Shown: piece after piece, positions 15,129 through 24,118 of the stretch | How positions within the stretch are numbered: the stretch's first letter is position 1 | How the letters are laid out: each line of letters opens with the position of its first letter | Program-made: the position numbers and the translations under genes | DNA from: an uncultured Oscillospiraceae bacterium | GTDB taxonomy: Bacteria > Bacillota_A > Clostridia > Oscillospirales > Oscillospiraceae | Length of the DNA: 30,942 nucleotides | NCBI GenBank assembly: GCA_944387745.1 | Contig: CALXGD010000084.1 | Coordinates: 1 to 30,942 of the forward strand | Direction: 5' to 3' | The notes under the pieces: generated by a model | What the model was told of the DNA's origin: nothing | The model's database searches: none | The model's input: the letters and a program-made list of their open reading frames with translations, nothing else

Positions 15129-16415
15129 TCACAGCCGAAGGCAGGTTTTCTGGCCTTCCAAATGGCCATCTAAGTGAATCTCTGCCCCAAGGGCCGCCAA
15201 GCACTTCTCTATATCCTCATAACCTCGGAAGATGTGCTCTAGTCCATCCACTCGGCTGGTTCCCTCTGCTGACAGGGCCGCCACCACCAGCGCTGCTCCG
15301 CCCCGGAGATCTGTGCTGTGCACCTCGGCCCCGTGGAGCGGCCGGCCTGCCACTACCGCCACGCGACCGGCCAGTTGGATGTCCGCACCCATCCGCGCCA
15401 GCTCGCCCACATGCCGATAGCGGTTGTCGAACATGTTCTCCACAAACATTGTGGTCCCTGTTCCTCCGGCCAAGGCGGCCATCAGCACCGCCTGGGCATC
15501 TGTGGGAAACCCGGGGTAGGGGGCGGTGCGCACTGGTCGGATTCCCGTAAGCCGGCCCCGGCTGGTCAGCCGGATCCGTCTCTCTTCCAGAGTGATGGAA
15601 CAGCCCGCCTCCCGCAGGCAGGCGGTAACCGCTCCCAGGCTGCTGGGGTCCACCCCCTCCAGTTCCAGCCGCCCGCCCGCGGAGCCCACTGCACATAAGT
15701 ATGTAGCCGCCGCAATGCGGTCCCCCATAATCCTATGTTCCGTCGGGTGAAGCGGACGTCCCCCTTCGATTGCCACAATCGGACTGCCTGCACCAGACAC
15801 TTTTCCTCCCATTTTATTGAGGAAGTCCTGCAAGTCGGAAATCTCCGGTTCCTGAGCGGCCCCTATAATGGTGGTGATCCCCTCCGCTCCGCAGGCGGCC
15901 AGCATCACATTTTCCGTAGCTCCCACGCTGGGGATTGACAGGCAGACCTCTCTGCCCCGCAAGCCGCCCCGGACCGCACACCGCAGGCGCCCGCCCTCCT
16001 CCGCAATCTCCGCTCCCAAGCTGCGCAGAGCCGACAAGTGCAGATCAATGGGCCGTGGGCCCAGCTCACAGCCGCCCGGATAACTCAGCTCCGCCTGACC
16101 CATTCGGGCCAGCATCGCACCCAGGAAAATTACAGAGGAGCGCATCTCCCGCATCAGAGGATCCGGGATCGAGCTGCCCACAGGCTGGGAGGCATCCACC
16201 GCCAGGGTATCTCCCTCATCCAGTACTCCGCAGCCCAGAAGTTTCAAAATTTTTGCAGTGGCCGCCACATCCGTCAGCTGAGGACAGTTGTGGAGAACAC
16301 TCTGTCCTGGAGCCAGCAGAGTCGCCGCCAAAATCGGCAGGACACTGTTCTTGGCTCCCTGGACCTGCAGGCGGCCGAAAAGCGGCCTTCCGCCGCAAAT
16401 TTCCAAACAGCTCAT
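15129..16415 (-). CDS. murA: UDP-N-acetylglucosamine 1-carboxyvinyltransferase MurA
   Basis: This 428-residue cytoplasmic enzyme transfers enolpyruvyl from phosphoenolpyruvate to UDP-N-acetylglucosamine, the first committed step of peptidoglycan synthesis. The active site is intact: Lys22-Asn23 in GAKNSVLP, and Cys116 in PGGCELGPRPIDLH, the residue alkylated by fosfomycin, so the enzyme is predicted to be fosfomycin-sensitive. TDAQAVLMA and the EHIFRGYEDIEK region are also typical. The start is taken at the ATG (16415), with GGGGG about eight bases upstream; an in-frame TTG at 16439 would add eight residues. It lies 81 bases downstream of murG. Many Firmicutes have two MurA paralogues, and whether this is the main one cannot be told from the window. 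Confidence 0.96.
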   Translation of the reverse strand: MSCLEICGGRPLFGRLQVQGAKNSVLPILAATLLAPGQSVLHNCPQLTDVAATAKILKLLGCGVLDEGDTLAVDASQPVGSSIPDPLMREMRSSVIFLGAMLARMGQAELSYPGGCELGPRPIDLHLSALRSLGAEIAEEGGRLRCAVRGGLRGREVCLSIPSVGATENVMLAACGAEGITTIIGAAQEPEISDLQDFLNKMGGKVSGAGSPIVAIEGGRPLHPTEHRIMGDRIAAATYLCAVGSAGGRLELEGVDPSSLGAVTACLREAGCSITLEERRIRLTSRGRLTGIRPVRTAPYPGFPTDAQAVLMAALAGGTGTTMFVENMFDNRYRHVGELARMGADIQLAGRVAVVAGRPLHGAEVHSTDLRGGAALVVAALSAEGTSRVDGLEHIFRGYEDIEKCLAALGAEIHLDGHLEGQKTCLRL

Positions 16416-16496
16416 AAGATAGCCCCCAACTTCGTTCAATTCAGGCTATCCTATGCAGAAAAGCGAGCGGTGGTTTCTCACCCGCTTCTGAAGCGG

Positions 16497-17618
16497 TCAC
16501 TTTTTCAGCAGACTTAAAAGGGTCTGATAAATCTTCTCCCCGGCGTCCGGCGCTGACATTTGATTCAAAGCGCGGACCATGCTGTCCCGCCGCGATGGAT
16601 CCCGCAGCAGAGCGGTAGCCTGGTCGTAGAGCACCTCTCCCGGGCAGTCCCTTTCCAACAGAAGAACCGCCGCCGCCTGGTCCGCCAGCACCCGCGCATT
16701 TTTCTCCTGGTGGTTGGCGGTAACGTTGGGGGAGGGTACTAGGATCGACGGCTTGGCGATGGCAGTCAGCTCGGAAATCGTGGACGCCCCCGCCCGGCAC
16801 AGCACCACATCTGCGGCCTCCATCACCAGAGGCATGTCATAAATATACTCCCGCACCTCAATGCCGGTATCTCCCAGCTTGACGCCCCGCCGGGCAAGCT
16901 CCTCCTGTATCCAGGCGTAATCCCGCCCCGCCCCGTGGATATGTCGGAAGGGAGCGCCTTCCTTCCACTCCCGCTCCAGGAAATCCGCCATGCGGCGGTT
17001 CATCACCTCTGCACCCAGAGAACCCCAATAGGATAGGAGCAGCGGCCGGTCATCGAAAAAGCCCAGCTTCTCCCGCGCCTCCTGGCGGGTATAGCGGAAA
17101 AAATCTCCCCGCACAGGCGTCCCAGTCACCACCACTTTTTCCGGGCAGTCGTAGTATCCTCTGCTCTCCTCAAAGCCCACCATGACGCAGTCCACCACCT
17201 TGCTCAACGCCTTTGTGGTCAGACCGGGCACCGCATTGGACTCGTGGACTGCAGTGGGGATATGCCGACGGGCCGCCTCCTTCACCACAGGAAAGGAGGC
17301 ATAACCGCCAGTCCCCACTACCAAGTCCGGCTTGAACTCATCAAGGATCCGCCGGGCCTGGACCTTGGACTTCTGCATATTGACAAGGGTGCCAAAATTG
17401 TGTGCCAGATCCGCCGGGGCCAGGGAGCGGTGGAGATTTGTAATGGTCACCGTCTCAATCTGATAGCCCTCCTGAGGCACCAGACGGGTCTCCATCCCCC
17501 CATCCGCCCCCACAAAGAGCACACGGCACCCTGGATTTCTCTCCTGAAAAATGCGGGCTAGGGCCACCGCAGGGTTCACATGCCCCGCCGTCCCGCCGCA
17601 GGTAAACAGAATTTTCAT
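16497..17618 (-). CDS. murG: UDP-GlcNAc:lipid I N-acetylglucosaminyltransferase MurG
   Basis: This 373-residue GT-B glycosyltransferase converts lipid I to lipid II at the inner face of the membrane. Motifs in order are FTCGGTAGHVNPA (residues 4-16), ITNLHRSLAP, VVGTGGYASFPVVKEA, AVHESNAVPG, and the second Rossmann-domain loop SYWGSLGAEVMN, where the usual first Gly of GGSLGA is Trp. The donor-binding region is CRAGASTISELTAI. Length is normal. The ATG at 17618 has GAGGTG six bases upstream; seven upstream codons in frame are rejected. It sits 94 bases after ftsW. Confidence 0.96.
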   Translation of the reverse strand: MKILFTCGGTAGHVNPAVALARIFQERNPGCRVLFVGADGGMETRLVPQEGYQIETVTITNLHRSLAPADLAHNFGTLVNMQKSKVQARRILDEFKPDLVVGTGGYASFPVVKEAARRHIPTAVHESNAVPGLTTKALSKVVDCVMVGFEESRGYYDCPEKVVVTGTPVRGDFFRYTRQEAREKLGFFDDRPLLLSYWGSLGAEVMNRRMADFLEREWKEGAPFRHIHGAGRDYAWIQEELARRGVKLGDTGIEVREYIYDMPLVMEAADVVLCRAGASTISELTAIAKPSILVPSPNVTANHQEKNARVLADQAAAVLLLERDCPGEVLYDQATALLRDPSRRDSMVRALNQMSAPDAGEKIYQTLLSLLKK

Positions 17619-17712
17619 AGCAACACCTCGTTCGTTCAAAGGCGGAGAGAGGCGCTGAGGGACACGGCGCAGCGTAATCCCGCACGCGTTCCGCCCCCGC
17701 CCCTCCCGCAGC

Positions 17713-18909
17713 TCAGTCGTGCTTGGGCGCCAGGATCTGCCTGGAGACGCTCAGGATCATCCCCATCTCCGCCAGCTGGATCATCAGAGCTGTCCCGCCG
17801 TAGCTGAAAAATGGGAGAGAAATCCCGGTATTGGGAATCAGGTTGGTGACCACTCCGATGTTCAGAAACACCTGTACTGCCAGCAGGGTAATGATGCCCA
17901 CAATCGTCAGCGCACCAAACCGGTCTCTGGCGTGGATGGCCAGCCAGTAGCCCCGCAGGATCAGCAGAGAAAACAGAAGCAGCACCACAAGTCCCCCTAC
18001 AAAGCCCAGCTCCTCCACCACAATGGGAAAGACGAAATCATTCTCTGGCTCTGGAATATAGAGCATCTTCTGCATACTGTTCCCCAGCCCCCGGCCCAGG
18101 AAACCTCCTGAGCCCATGGCAATGAGCGCTTGAATGGTTTGGTATCCGTCTCCCTGGCTGTAGGCCCAGGGATCCAGCCACAGATTGATGCGGGCCGTCA
18201 TATACGGAGTCATCGTAATCATAAACCATACGCCCACCACCACCAGCGCAATTCCGGACAGGACCCATCTCCATTGGATTCCAGCCGCAAACAGGACCGC
18301 CGCACCACCTGCCAAAATCAGCAGCGCACCGGACAGATGGGTCTGAAAGACCACCAAACCGGCCACCAAGCCCAAAATCGCGCCGTAGGGCACCAGCTCC
18401 AGAAAGCCAATTCTGTCCAGCCGGTTCATGGTCCTCCCCGCCAAGGTTCGGTTCTTATAATGCCGGTGCTTCTCCGTCTCCCGTTTGGACAGCCGGGCAG
18501 CAAAAAACAGAATCACGGCAATTTTAGCGATTTCAGAGGGCTGAAATTCAATTCCCAGCTTCAGCCACCGCCTGGCGCCGTTATGCACCACTCCCAGGGG
18601 GGTGTAAATCAAGATCAGCATCACAATGGAGGCCCCCAGGAGTGGAATGGACATCCAGCGGAAGGTCTGATAGTTAATTTTAGAGACCACATACATGGCC
18701 GCCACACCTACCGCCGCGAACATCGCCTGGCGGCTGATATAGACCAGCGGGTCCCCATTCCGATAGTAGGCCGAGGCATAGGAGGCAGAAAACATCATAA
18801 TCAGGCCAAAGCCTAACAACAGCACTACCAGCATCAAAAACGGCAAGTCCAGCGGCCCCCGAGCCAGCTGCTCCTCCACCGTCAAATCCCGACTGGGTTT
18901 TCTGGCCAT
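17713..18909 (-). CDS. ftsW: SEDS peptidoglycan polymerase FtsW
   Basis: This 398-residue polytopic membrane glycosyltransferase polymerises lipid II at the septum together with a class B PBP. SEDS hallmarks are visible: the first transmembrane helix ending MMFSASYASAY, NGARRWLKLG followed by FQPSEIAKIA, the long extracellular loop with GDGYQTIQALIAMGSGGFLGRGLGNSMQK, the PEPENDFVFPIVVEELGF motif containing the catalytic-region Glu and Asp, and LIPNTGISLPFFSYGGTAL. About ten hydrophobic helices are evident. The start at 18909 is fixed by a strong GAGGAGGAAG SD; the 30-codon upstream extension would run into mraY. Position between mraY and murG identifies it as FtsW rather than RodA. Confidence 0.96.
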   Translation of the reverse strand: MARKPSRDLTVEEQLARGPLDLPFLMLVVLLLGFGLIMMFSASYASAYYRNGDPLVYISRQAMFAAVGVAAMYVVSKINYQTFRWMSIPLLGASIVMLILIYTPLGVVHNGARRWLKLGIEFQPSEIAKIAVILFFAARLSKRETEKHRHYKNRTLAGRTMNRLDRIGFLELVPYGAILGLVAGLVVFQTHLSGALLILAGGAAVLFAAGIQWRWVLSGIALVVVGVWFMITMTPYMTARINLWLDPWAYSQGDGYQTIQALIAMGSGGFLGRGLGNSMQKMLYIPEPENDFVFPIVVEELGFVGGLVVLLLFSLLILRGYWLAIHARDRFGALTIVGIITLLAVQVFLNIGVVTNLIPNTGISLPFFSYGGTALMIQLAEMGMILSVSRQILAPKHD

Positions 18910-18953
18910 CCAGACTTCCTCCTCTCTCCGCCGTCCTGTCTGCCTCTCTCTTG

Positions 18954-19943
18954 TCAGACAGGGTAACGATTCATCACTCCCAAAAAGGCCAGCAGACACA
19001 GAATCAGCGTCGCCCCGGAAAATACACAGAACAGTTTGGTCTCACTCCATCCCCCCATCTCCAAATGGTGGTGCAGGGGTGCCATACGGAAAAAGCGCTT
19101 GCCGCCCGTCTTTTTGAAGTATACAACCTGGATAATATCAGATAAAACCTCCAGAACGTATACAAGCCCCACGATGGGAATCATCAGCGGTAGGTCCAAG
19201 GCGAAGGCAAGACCGCACACTGCGCCCCCCAAGAACAGGGAACCGGTGTCCCCCATAAACACCTTCGCCGGATGAAAGTTATAGATCAGGAAGGCGGACA
19301 GCCCCCCCGCCAAAGCCGCAGAGACCAGAACCAGGTCGCTTCTCCCATACCAAGCTGATACCGCCACATAGCACAGCATCACCGGAATGGTCACTCCGGT
19401 GGCCAGGCCGTCGATCCCATCTGTCAGGTTGACTGCATTCACCGTCCCCACCATGACGAAAGCGGCAAAAACCATATAGACAATCCACGGGATCCCCACA
19501 ATCTCCAGATTTAAAAAGGGGATATACAGATCCGGGGTCAAATATCCATCCCGTCGCAGCAGGATGATGAACACAATGGCTGCCGCCAGCTGTAGAAAAA
19601 ACTTCTGTGGCGCCGTGAGTCCTTCATTCGCATGGTGGCGCAGCTTCTGGAGGTCATCCACAAATCCGATAGCCCCAAACACCAGGGCAAACAGAAACAC
19701 CACCCAGTGGTTGTGCAGCCCCTGCTGAAAGGCTCCCCAACCGGCAGTCAGCAGTGCAGCCCCCACGCCCAAAATGAACATCAGTCCGCCCATGGTGGGG
19801 GTCCCCTGTTTGGACATGTGCCAGGTGGGGCCGTCCTCCCGAATGGACTGTCCCGCCTTCAGGCGGCGGAGCATGGGAATCAAAAGCTGTCCGACAATGG
19901 CAGTGACGCCAAAGGCCACAATAAAACTGAGGATGTATGTCAT
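18954..19943 (-). CDS. mraY: Phospho-N-acetylmuramoyl-pentapeptide transferase MraY
   Basis: This 329-residue integral membrane enzyme transfers phospho-MurNAc-pentapeptide to undecaprenyl phosphate, making lipid I. Diagnostic motifs are GTPTMGGLMF (near residue 48), the catalytic FVDDLQKL, NAVNLTDGIDGLA, YNFHPAKVFMGDTGSL and the cytoplasmic APLHHHLE histidine motif. About ten transmembrane helices are present, and length is normal. The ATG has GGAGG ten bases upstream. It is followed 44 bases later by ftsW. The murD gene that usually sits between mraY and ftsW is missing here. A promoter-like element lies at the end of murE. Confidence 0.97.
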   Translation of the reverse strand: MTYILSFIVAFGVTAIVGQLLIPMLRRLKAGQSIREDGPTWHMSKQGTPTMGGLMFILGVGAALLTAGWGAFQQGLHNHWVVFLFALVFGAIGFVDDLQKLRHHANEGLTAPQKFFLQLAAAIVFIILLRRDGYLTPDLYIPFLNLEIVGIPWIVYMVFAAFVMVGTVNAVNLTDGIDGLATGVTIPVMLCYVAVSAWYGRSDLVLVSAALAGGLSAFLIYNFHPAKVFMGDTGSLFLGGAVCGLAFALDLPLMIPIVGLVYVLEVLSDIIQVVYFKKTGGKRFFRMAPLHHHLEMGGWSETKLFCVFSGATLILCLLAFLGVMNRYPV

Positions 19944-20011
19944 ATATCTAAAACCTCCAGGAGCCAGTTCTCTCAGGTACTGCCAAGGAAGCGCTCCATT
20001 GGCAAGGTGAT

Positions 20012-20040
20012 ATTATACTACACCGATGGGAAGATTTCCA
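20012..20040 (-). promoter_or_regulatory. Possible internal promoter before mraY
   Basis: On the minus strand, a perfect TATAAT (20017-20012) overlaps the murE stop codon and is preceded at 17 bases by TGGAAA (20040-20035), which matches four of six -35 positions. An inverted repeat TGCCAA/TTGGCA follows in the 69-base mraY leader (19981-20004). Confidence 0.5.
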
Positions 20041-21503
20041 GTCCTCTCCCGGCGCAGTGCCTGCTTTTCAAAGTAATCCGCCACAATTTCCCTCTCATCC
20101 ATGGGATACCGGGTCTCCCCCACCTCCTGATAGGTCTCATGGCCCTTCCCCGCCAGGACAATCACATCCCCCGGAACCCCCTGGGACAGGGCCCACCAAA
20201 TGGCCCTGGGGCGGTCCGGCTCAATGTGCACCTCCCCGCCGGGTCCAGTCATTCCGGCCAAAATATCCTGAATAATGTCCCATGGGTCCTCTGTACGGGG
20301 ATTATCCGAGGTAATGACGGCCACATCCGCCAATTCCCGAACCACCGCCCCCATAATTGGCCGCTTTCCCCTGTCCCGGTCACCTCCGCATCCGAAGAGA
20401 CAGATGAGGCGGTTGGCCGTAAAATCCCGAGCTGTGAGCAGAACGTTCTCCAGAGCGTTGGGTGTGTGGGCGTAGTCGATCAACACCGTGTAGGCCGTGG
20501 GCGTCGGCACCACCTCCACCCGCCCCTTTACGCCCCGGGCGCAGCGGAGGGCGGCGGTGATCCCCTCCAATTGCAGGCCCAGGCACAGCCCACAGGAGAT
20601 TGCGGCAAGGGCGTTGTATATGGTAAATCCCCCCGGGATCGGCAGATGGACACGACGGATCTCTCCTCGGGAGACCGCCTCAAACTCCACATGTCCCGGG
20701 AAAAGGCGGATATTTTTGGCGGTGAGATCTGCCTGGTCCTTGTTCTCCGAGTAAGTAAAGACGGGACAGGCAACCTGATCCCGATACCATCTGCCTGCCT
20801 CGTCATCCAAGTTCAGCACTGCCTGTCGACACTGGTGAAAGAGCAGCCCCTTGGCCGCACGGTAATTCTCCATGGTCCCGTGGTAGTCCAGGTGATCCTG
20901 GGTCAAATTGGTAAACACCCCGGCAGCAAACTCTAGCCCCTCCACCCGGTGCTGTACCAGTGCATGGGAGGACACCTCCATCACCACATGGCTGCAGCCC
21001 TCGTCCGCCATCTGTCGCAGCAGCTGCTGGATCTCATAGCTCTCCGGCGTGGTCCGGTGGGCGGGCAGAGTTTTACTGCCAATCTGGTTTTCAATGGTGC
21101 CAATCAGACCCGCCCGAGTCCTCAAGGTCTTTTCCAGCATATCCTTAATCAGACAGGCCGTTGTGGTTTTCCCATTTGTGCCGGTAACGCCCACCAGCGT
21201 CAGCTGCCGACCTGGGTGTCCAAACCAGTTTGCGGATACCAGAGCCAGAGCGCGGCGGGCATCCGGCGTGCAGAACACCACATTTTCTCCCTCCGGTGCC
21301 TGCTCACACAGGACAGCCGCCGCTCCCTTCTCCATGGCCTCCTGAATGTACTGGGCTCCATCGGCCCTGGCCCCGGGGAGGGCCACAAACAGGGCCCCCG
21401 GACTTAGAGTACGCGTGTCATAGGATATGGACGTAATCTCTATATCCTGATCAGGAACCTCCCCCAAGAGGGGGATGCCGTGTAGCAAATCCCACAGCTT
21501 CAC
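20013..21503 (-). CDS. murE: UDP-N-acetylmuramoyl-tripeptide synthetase MurE, meso-diaminopimelate type
   Basis: This 496-residue cytoplasmic ATP-dependent ligase adds the third amino acid to the peptidoglycan stem peptide. It shows the P-loop VGVTGTNGKTTT (about residues 104-115), VSSHAL, LTQDHLDYHGTMENY with the carbamylated Lys nearby (K218 in RAAKGLLF), and IDYAHTPNAL. The motif DNPR at about residues 400-403 is the accepted marker for meso-diaminopimelate rather than lysine addition, which implies a DAP-type cell wall. The start is chosen at the GTG at 21503: it gives the family opening MKLWDLL and has GAGGGG eight bases upstream. A second GTG at 21512 overlaps that SD. The SD lies in a small hairpin (see 21509-21525). 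Confidence 0.95.
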   Translation of the reverse strand: MKLWDLLHGIPLLGEVPDQDIEITSISYDTRTLSPGALFVALPGARADGAQYIQEAMEKGAAAVLCEQAPEGENVVFCTPDARRALALVSANWFGHPGRQLTLVGVTGTNGKTTTACLIKDMLEKTLRTRAGLIGTIENQIGSKTLPAHRTTPESYEIQQLLRQMADEGCSHVVMEVSSHALVQHRVEGLEFAAGVFTNLTQDHLDYHGTMENYRAAKGLLFHQCRQAVLNLDDEAGRWYRDQVACPVFTYSENKDQADLTAKNIRLFPGHVEFEAVSRGEIRRVHLPIPGGFTIYNALAAISCGLCLGLQLEGITAALRCARGVKGRVEVVPTPTAYTVLIDYAHTPNALENVLLTARDFTANRLICLFGCGGDRDRGKRPIMGAVVRELADVAVITSDNPRTEDPWDIIQDILAGMTGPGGEVHIEPDRPRAIWWALSQGVPGDVIVLAGKGHETYQEVGETRYPMDEREIVADYFEKQALRRERTGNLPIGVV

Positions 21504-21508
21504 AGAGA

Positions 21509-21525
21509 TCACCCCTCACGGGTGA
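21509..21525 (-). promoter_or_regulatory. Hairpin covering the murE ribosome-binding site
   Basis: On the minus strand, TCACCC pairs with GGGTGA around a five-base loop GTGAG. The stem and loop contain the GAGGGG SD used by the murE GTG start, so folding would hide the site. Confidence 0.5.
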
Positions 21526-21537
21526 GTTTCATTCTCT

Positions 21538-24000
21538 TTAATCCAAGTCCACGTAGCCGTCCTCCACAACAGTGGAAAACTGAACATCTACAATAGTGCC
21601 GATGGGGACGGTCTCCCCGGCGGCTATGCTCTGATCCTGCGCCTTGGAGGAGTCACCGTAGAAGGTGCTGGTGCCCCCGGCCCGCATGAAGAAGCCGGCC
21701 TCCTCCAGAGCTTTCTTGGCCGCCTCATAGCCCAGGCCCACCACATTTGGAACAGCGCCTGTCTCCTCTGGAACCGCCCCTCCCAGATAGAGGATCACGG
21801 TGGAGCCGCCCGGCACGGCGGCGCCGGCGGCGGGCACCTGACTGGTAACTGTATCCCCCTCGCCGATGGTGCGGAAGCTGAGTCCTTTTTCCTTCAGCTT
21901 GCTCTCTGCATCCGCCACAGTAAAGCCGGTCACCCGTGGAGCGGATACGTCAACGGCCGCCGATTCCTCCGCAGTATACTGCTTCTCCACATCCATGTAG
22001 TCCAGAATCTGGCCCATGAGCTCCCCAGCCATGGGGGCGGCCATATTGCCTCCGCTGATGTACACGCCGGTGGTGGACCAGTCGCCTCCCGGCGTGGCCG
22101 GCTGGGGCTTGTCATAGGCCAGCAGGACAATGCCCTGGGGGTCGTCCGCCGGTGCAAAGCCCATGAAGGAGACAATGGTCCGGTCAGCCTCCTTGGGGAT
22201 GGTCTCAGAGGAGCCGGTCTTGCCGCCGATGCGGTAGCCTGCCTGGTAGGCGTTGCCGCCGGTGCCCTCGGACACCACAGTCTCCAGGATGGCCCGGCAC
22301 CGCCGGCTGGTCTCCTCGCTGATCACCTGGCGGATCAAGGTGGGCTCCGCAGTCTGAAGCACCGCACCGCTGGCGTCGGACACCGATTGGACCACATAGG
22401 GCTGATACAGATTGCCTCCGTTGATGACGGCGGAGAAGGCAGTGATCATCTGTAGGGGAGTAACAGTAAACCGCTGGCCGAAGGAGGCGGTGGCCAGGGA
22501 CAGATAGCCCTCGGGAGAGGTGAGGTAGTCCCGGTCCCACACCAGGCCCACCTCCTCCCCGGGCAGGTCGATGCCGGTGGGCTCCGTCATGCCGAAGGCC
22601 TCGAAGTAGTCGTAGAACTTCTCTGCCCCCAGCCGCTGGCCGATCATCATAAAGGCGGGGTTACAGGAGTTCTGCACCGCCTTAGCCAGGTTCTGGTCCT
22701 TGTGGCCGCTGTGCTCGGAGCAGTGGATCCGCACTCCGTTGACCACATAGTAGCCGGGGCAGTAGAAGGTGTCACTCTCATCCACCACCCCCTCCTCCAG
22801 GGCAGCTGCCAGCACCAGGGCCTTGAAGGTGGAGCCGGGCTCATAGGGCTCCTTCAGCCCCTTGTTCCGCCACTGTGTCTCCCGAGCGGTGGAGTTAGCC
22901 TGGGATTGGGCCTGCTCCTGGAGTTCCCCATCGGTGAGCTGTTCCCCGGCAGGCTTCTGGGCATTCTCCGCCTTGAGCTGCTCATAGATAGTCTGCGCGT
23001 TCGTCTGGAGTTCCCCCTGGAGAAGGCTGTCTGTGATAGCGGAGTAGGAGTTTGGATCAAACTCCGGAGAACTGGCCATGGCCAAGATCTCCATCGTGTT
23101 GGGATCGGCCACAATGCACACCCCGCCATTGCGCACATCATAGGCGGCAATGCCTTTTTCCAGAATTTGCTCCACATAGGATTGGATGGTGCTGTCAATG
23201 GTCAGGGTCAAATTATAGCCGTTGACCGCGTCAATGTAATTGGAGTAGCTGTTGTACAGCTCATCGTTATCCGCTGTTCGCCCTGTCACTACCCGGCCGG
23301 GAGTTCCCTTCAGAATACTCTCATATCCGGCCTCCAGGCCGTAGACGCCTCCCTCGCTGTTCACAAAGCCCAGCACCTGGGAGGCCAGGGCCCCAAAGGG
23401 GTAATATCGCTTAGTATCGGGAGTGAGGTAGAGGTAATAGCCCGTCTCCTGTTCCTCAATAAAGCTTCGGATGGCCTGGGCCTCCTCCTCTTCTAAATTG
23501 GTGAGAAGCACCTCATACTGGGAATTCTCTTTTGCCATGCGTCGCTCCAGGTCTGCCCGGTCCAGGTCGGGCCGGATGGCCGCCAGGCCATTGATGATGG
23601 TCGTCCGTAGGTCGTCTACAGCCTCCTCCCAGGCGGCTTCTTCAAATTCCCCCTCGTCATTTTCATAGTCGTTTTTATCCACGCTGTTCATCAAATCTTT
23701 TGGCGCCAGGATCAAATTGTAGACGGTAGCGGACATAGCCAGCACCTCGCCGTTGGCGTCCTGAATCTCTCCCCGGTGGGCAGAGACGGATACATCCATC
23801 AGCTGCTGCTGCGTGGCCAGCTGCTGGTAAAAATCGTGATCCCGAATAGAGATGTTCCAAAGCTGAATCACAAGGGGAATGAACAGCCCTACACCGCAGA
23901 ACACCATGAGCAGCATCGAACGCCAAAATACCAAGCGTTTGGATTGCGGCCTCCGAACCGGCCGGCGCTCCTGCCGCTCCTCATACTGATGATCCTGCAT
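21538..24000 (-). CDS. Class B penicillin-binding protein with two PASTA domains (SpoVD/FtsI type)
   Basis: This 820-residue bitopic membrane transpeptidase crosslinks peptidoglycan at the septum or in the spore cortex. A short cytoplasmic tail precedes one transmembrane helix (about 24-46), then the PBP dimerisation region with HRGEIQDANG (75-84). The transpeptidase has all three catalytic motifs: S390-T-F-K393, S445-C-N447 and K594-T-G596. Two PASTA domains follow (about 687-741 and 749-811). A Gln/Glu/Ala-rich segment (about 324-376) just before the catalytic serine looks like a family-specific insertion. The ATG at 24000 has GAGGAGGGAG upstream; a longer frame is rejected. Only one such gene lies here, so it may serve division (FtsI) or sporulation (SpoVD). 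Gene order with PASTA domains fits spoVD-like genes of Clostridia. Confidence 0.93.
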   Translation of the reverse strand: MQDHQYEERQERRPVRRPQSKRLVFWRSMLLMVFCGVGLFIPLVIQLWNISIRDHDFYQQLATQQQLMDVSVSAHRGEIQDANGEVLAMSATVYNLILAPKDLMNSVDKNDYENDEGEFEEAAWEEAVDDLRTTIINGLAAIRPDLDRADLERRMAKENSQYEVLLTNLEEEEAQAIRSFIEEQETGYYLYLTPDTKRYYPFGALASQVLGFVNSEGGVYGLEAGYESILKGTPGRVVTGRTADNDELYNSYSNYIDAVNGYNLTLTIDSTIQSYVEQILEKGIAAYDVRNGGVCIVADPNTMEILAMASSPEFDPNSYSAITDSLLQGELQTNAQTIYEQLKAENAQKPAGEQLTDGELQEQAQSQANSTARETQWRNKGLKEPYEPGSTFKALVLAAALEEGVVDESDTFYCPGYYVVNGVRIHCSEHSGHKDQNLAKAVQNSCNPAFMMIGQRLGAEKFYDYFEAFGMTEPTGIDLPGEEVGLVWDRDYLTSPEGYLSLATASFGQRFTVTPLQMITAFSAVINGGNLYQPYVVQSVSDASGAVLQTAEPTLIRQVISEETSRRCRAILETVVSEGTGGNAYQAGYRIGGKTGSSETIPKEADRTIVSFMGFAPADDPQGIVLLAYDKPQPATPGGDWSTTGVYISGGNMAAPMAGELMGQILDYMDVEKQYTAEESAAVDVSAPRVTGFTVADAESKLKEKGLSFRTIGEGDTVTSQVPAAGAAVPGGSTVILYLGGAVPEETGAVPNVVGLGYEAAKKALEEAGFFMRAGGTSTFYGDSSKAQDQSIAAGETVPIGTIVDVQFSTVVEDGYVDLD

Positions 24001-24039
24001 GCGGTCTCCCTCCTCTGCCCGCTGGGGCGTCAGCATCAG

Positions 24040-24073
24040 AAGGGCGCAAGAAAGCCGTCCTTCCTGCGCCCTT
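24040..24073 (-). other. Hairpin between ftsL and the PBP gene
   Basis: AAGGGCGCA (24040-24048) pairs perfectly with 24065-24073, with three more inner pairs. On the minus strand it is followed by CTGATG rather than a T-run, so it is not a standard terminator. It may be a processing or attenuation element in the leader of the PBP gene. Confidence 0.4.
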
Positions 24074-24118
24074 TTCTCTGTCACATTGCCGCCTCCATAG
24101 CTTCACTCTATGTCCGCT

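Noticed and set aside
19632..20936. 434-codon + strand open frame across mraY and murE
   Set aside because: It is antisense to two conserved genes; the His/Gln/Gly-rich translation is typical of a reverse-strand artefact.
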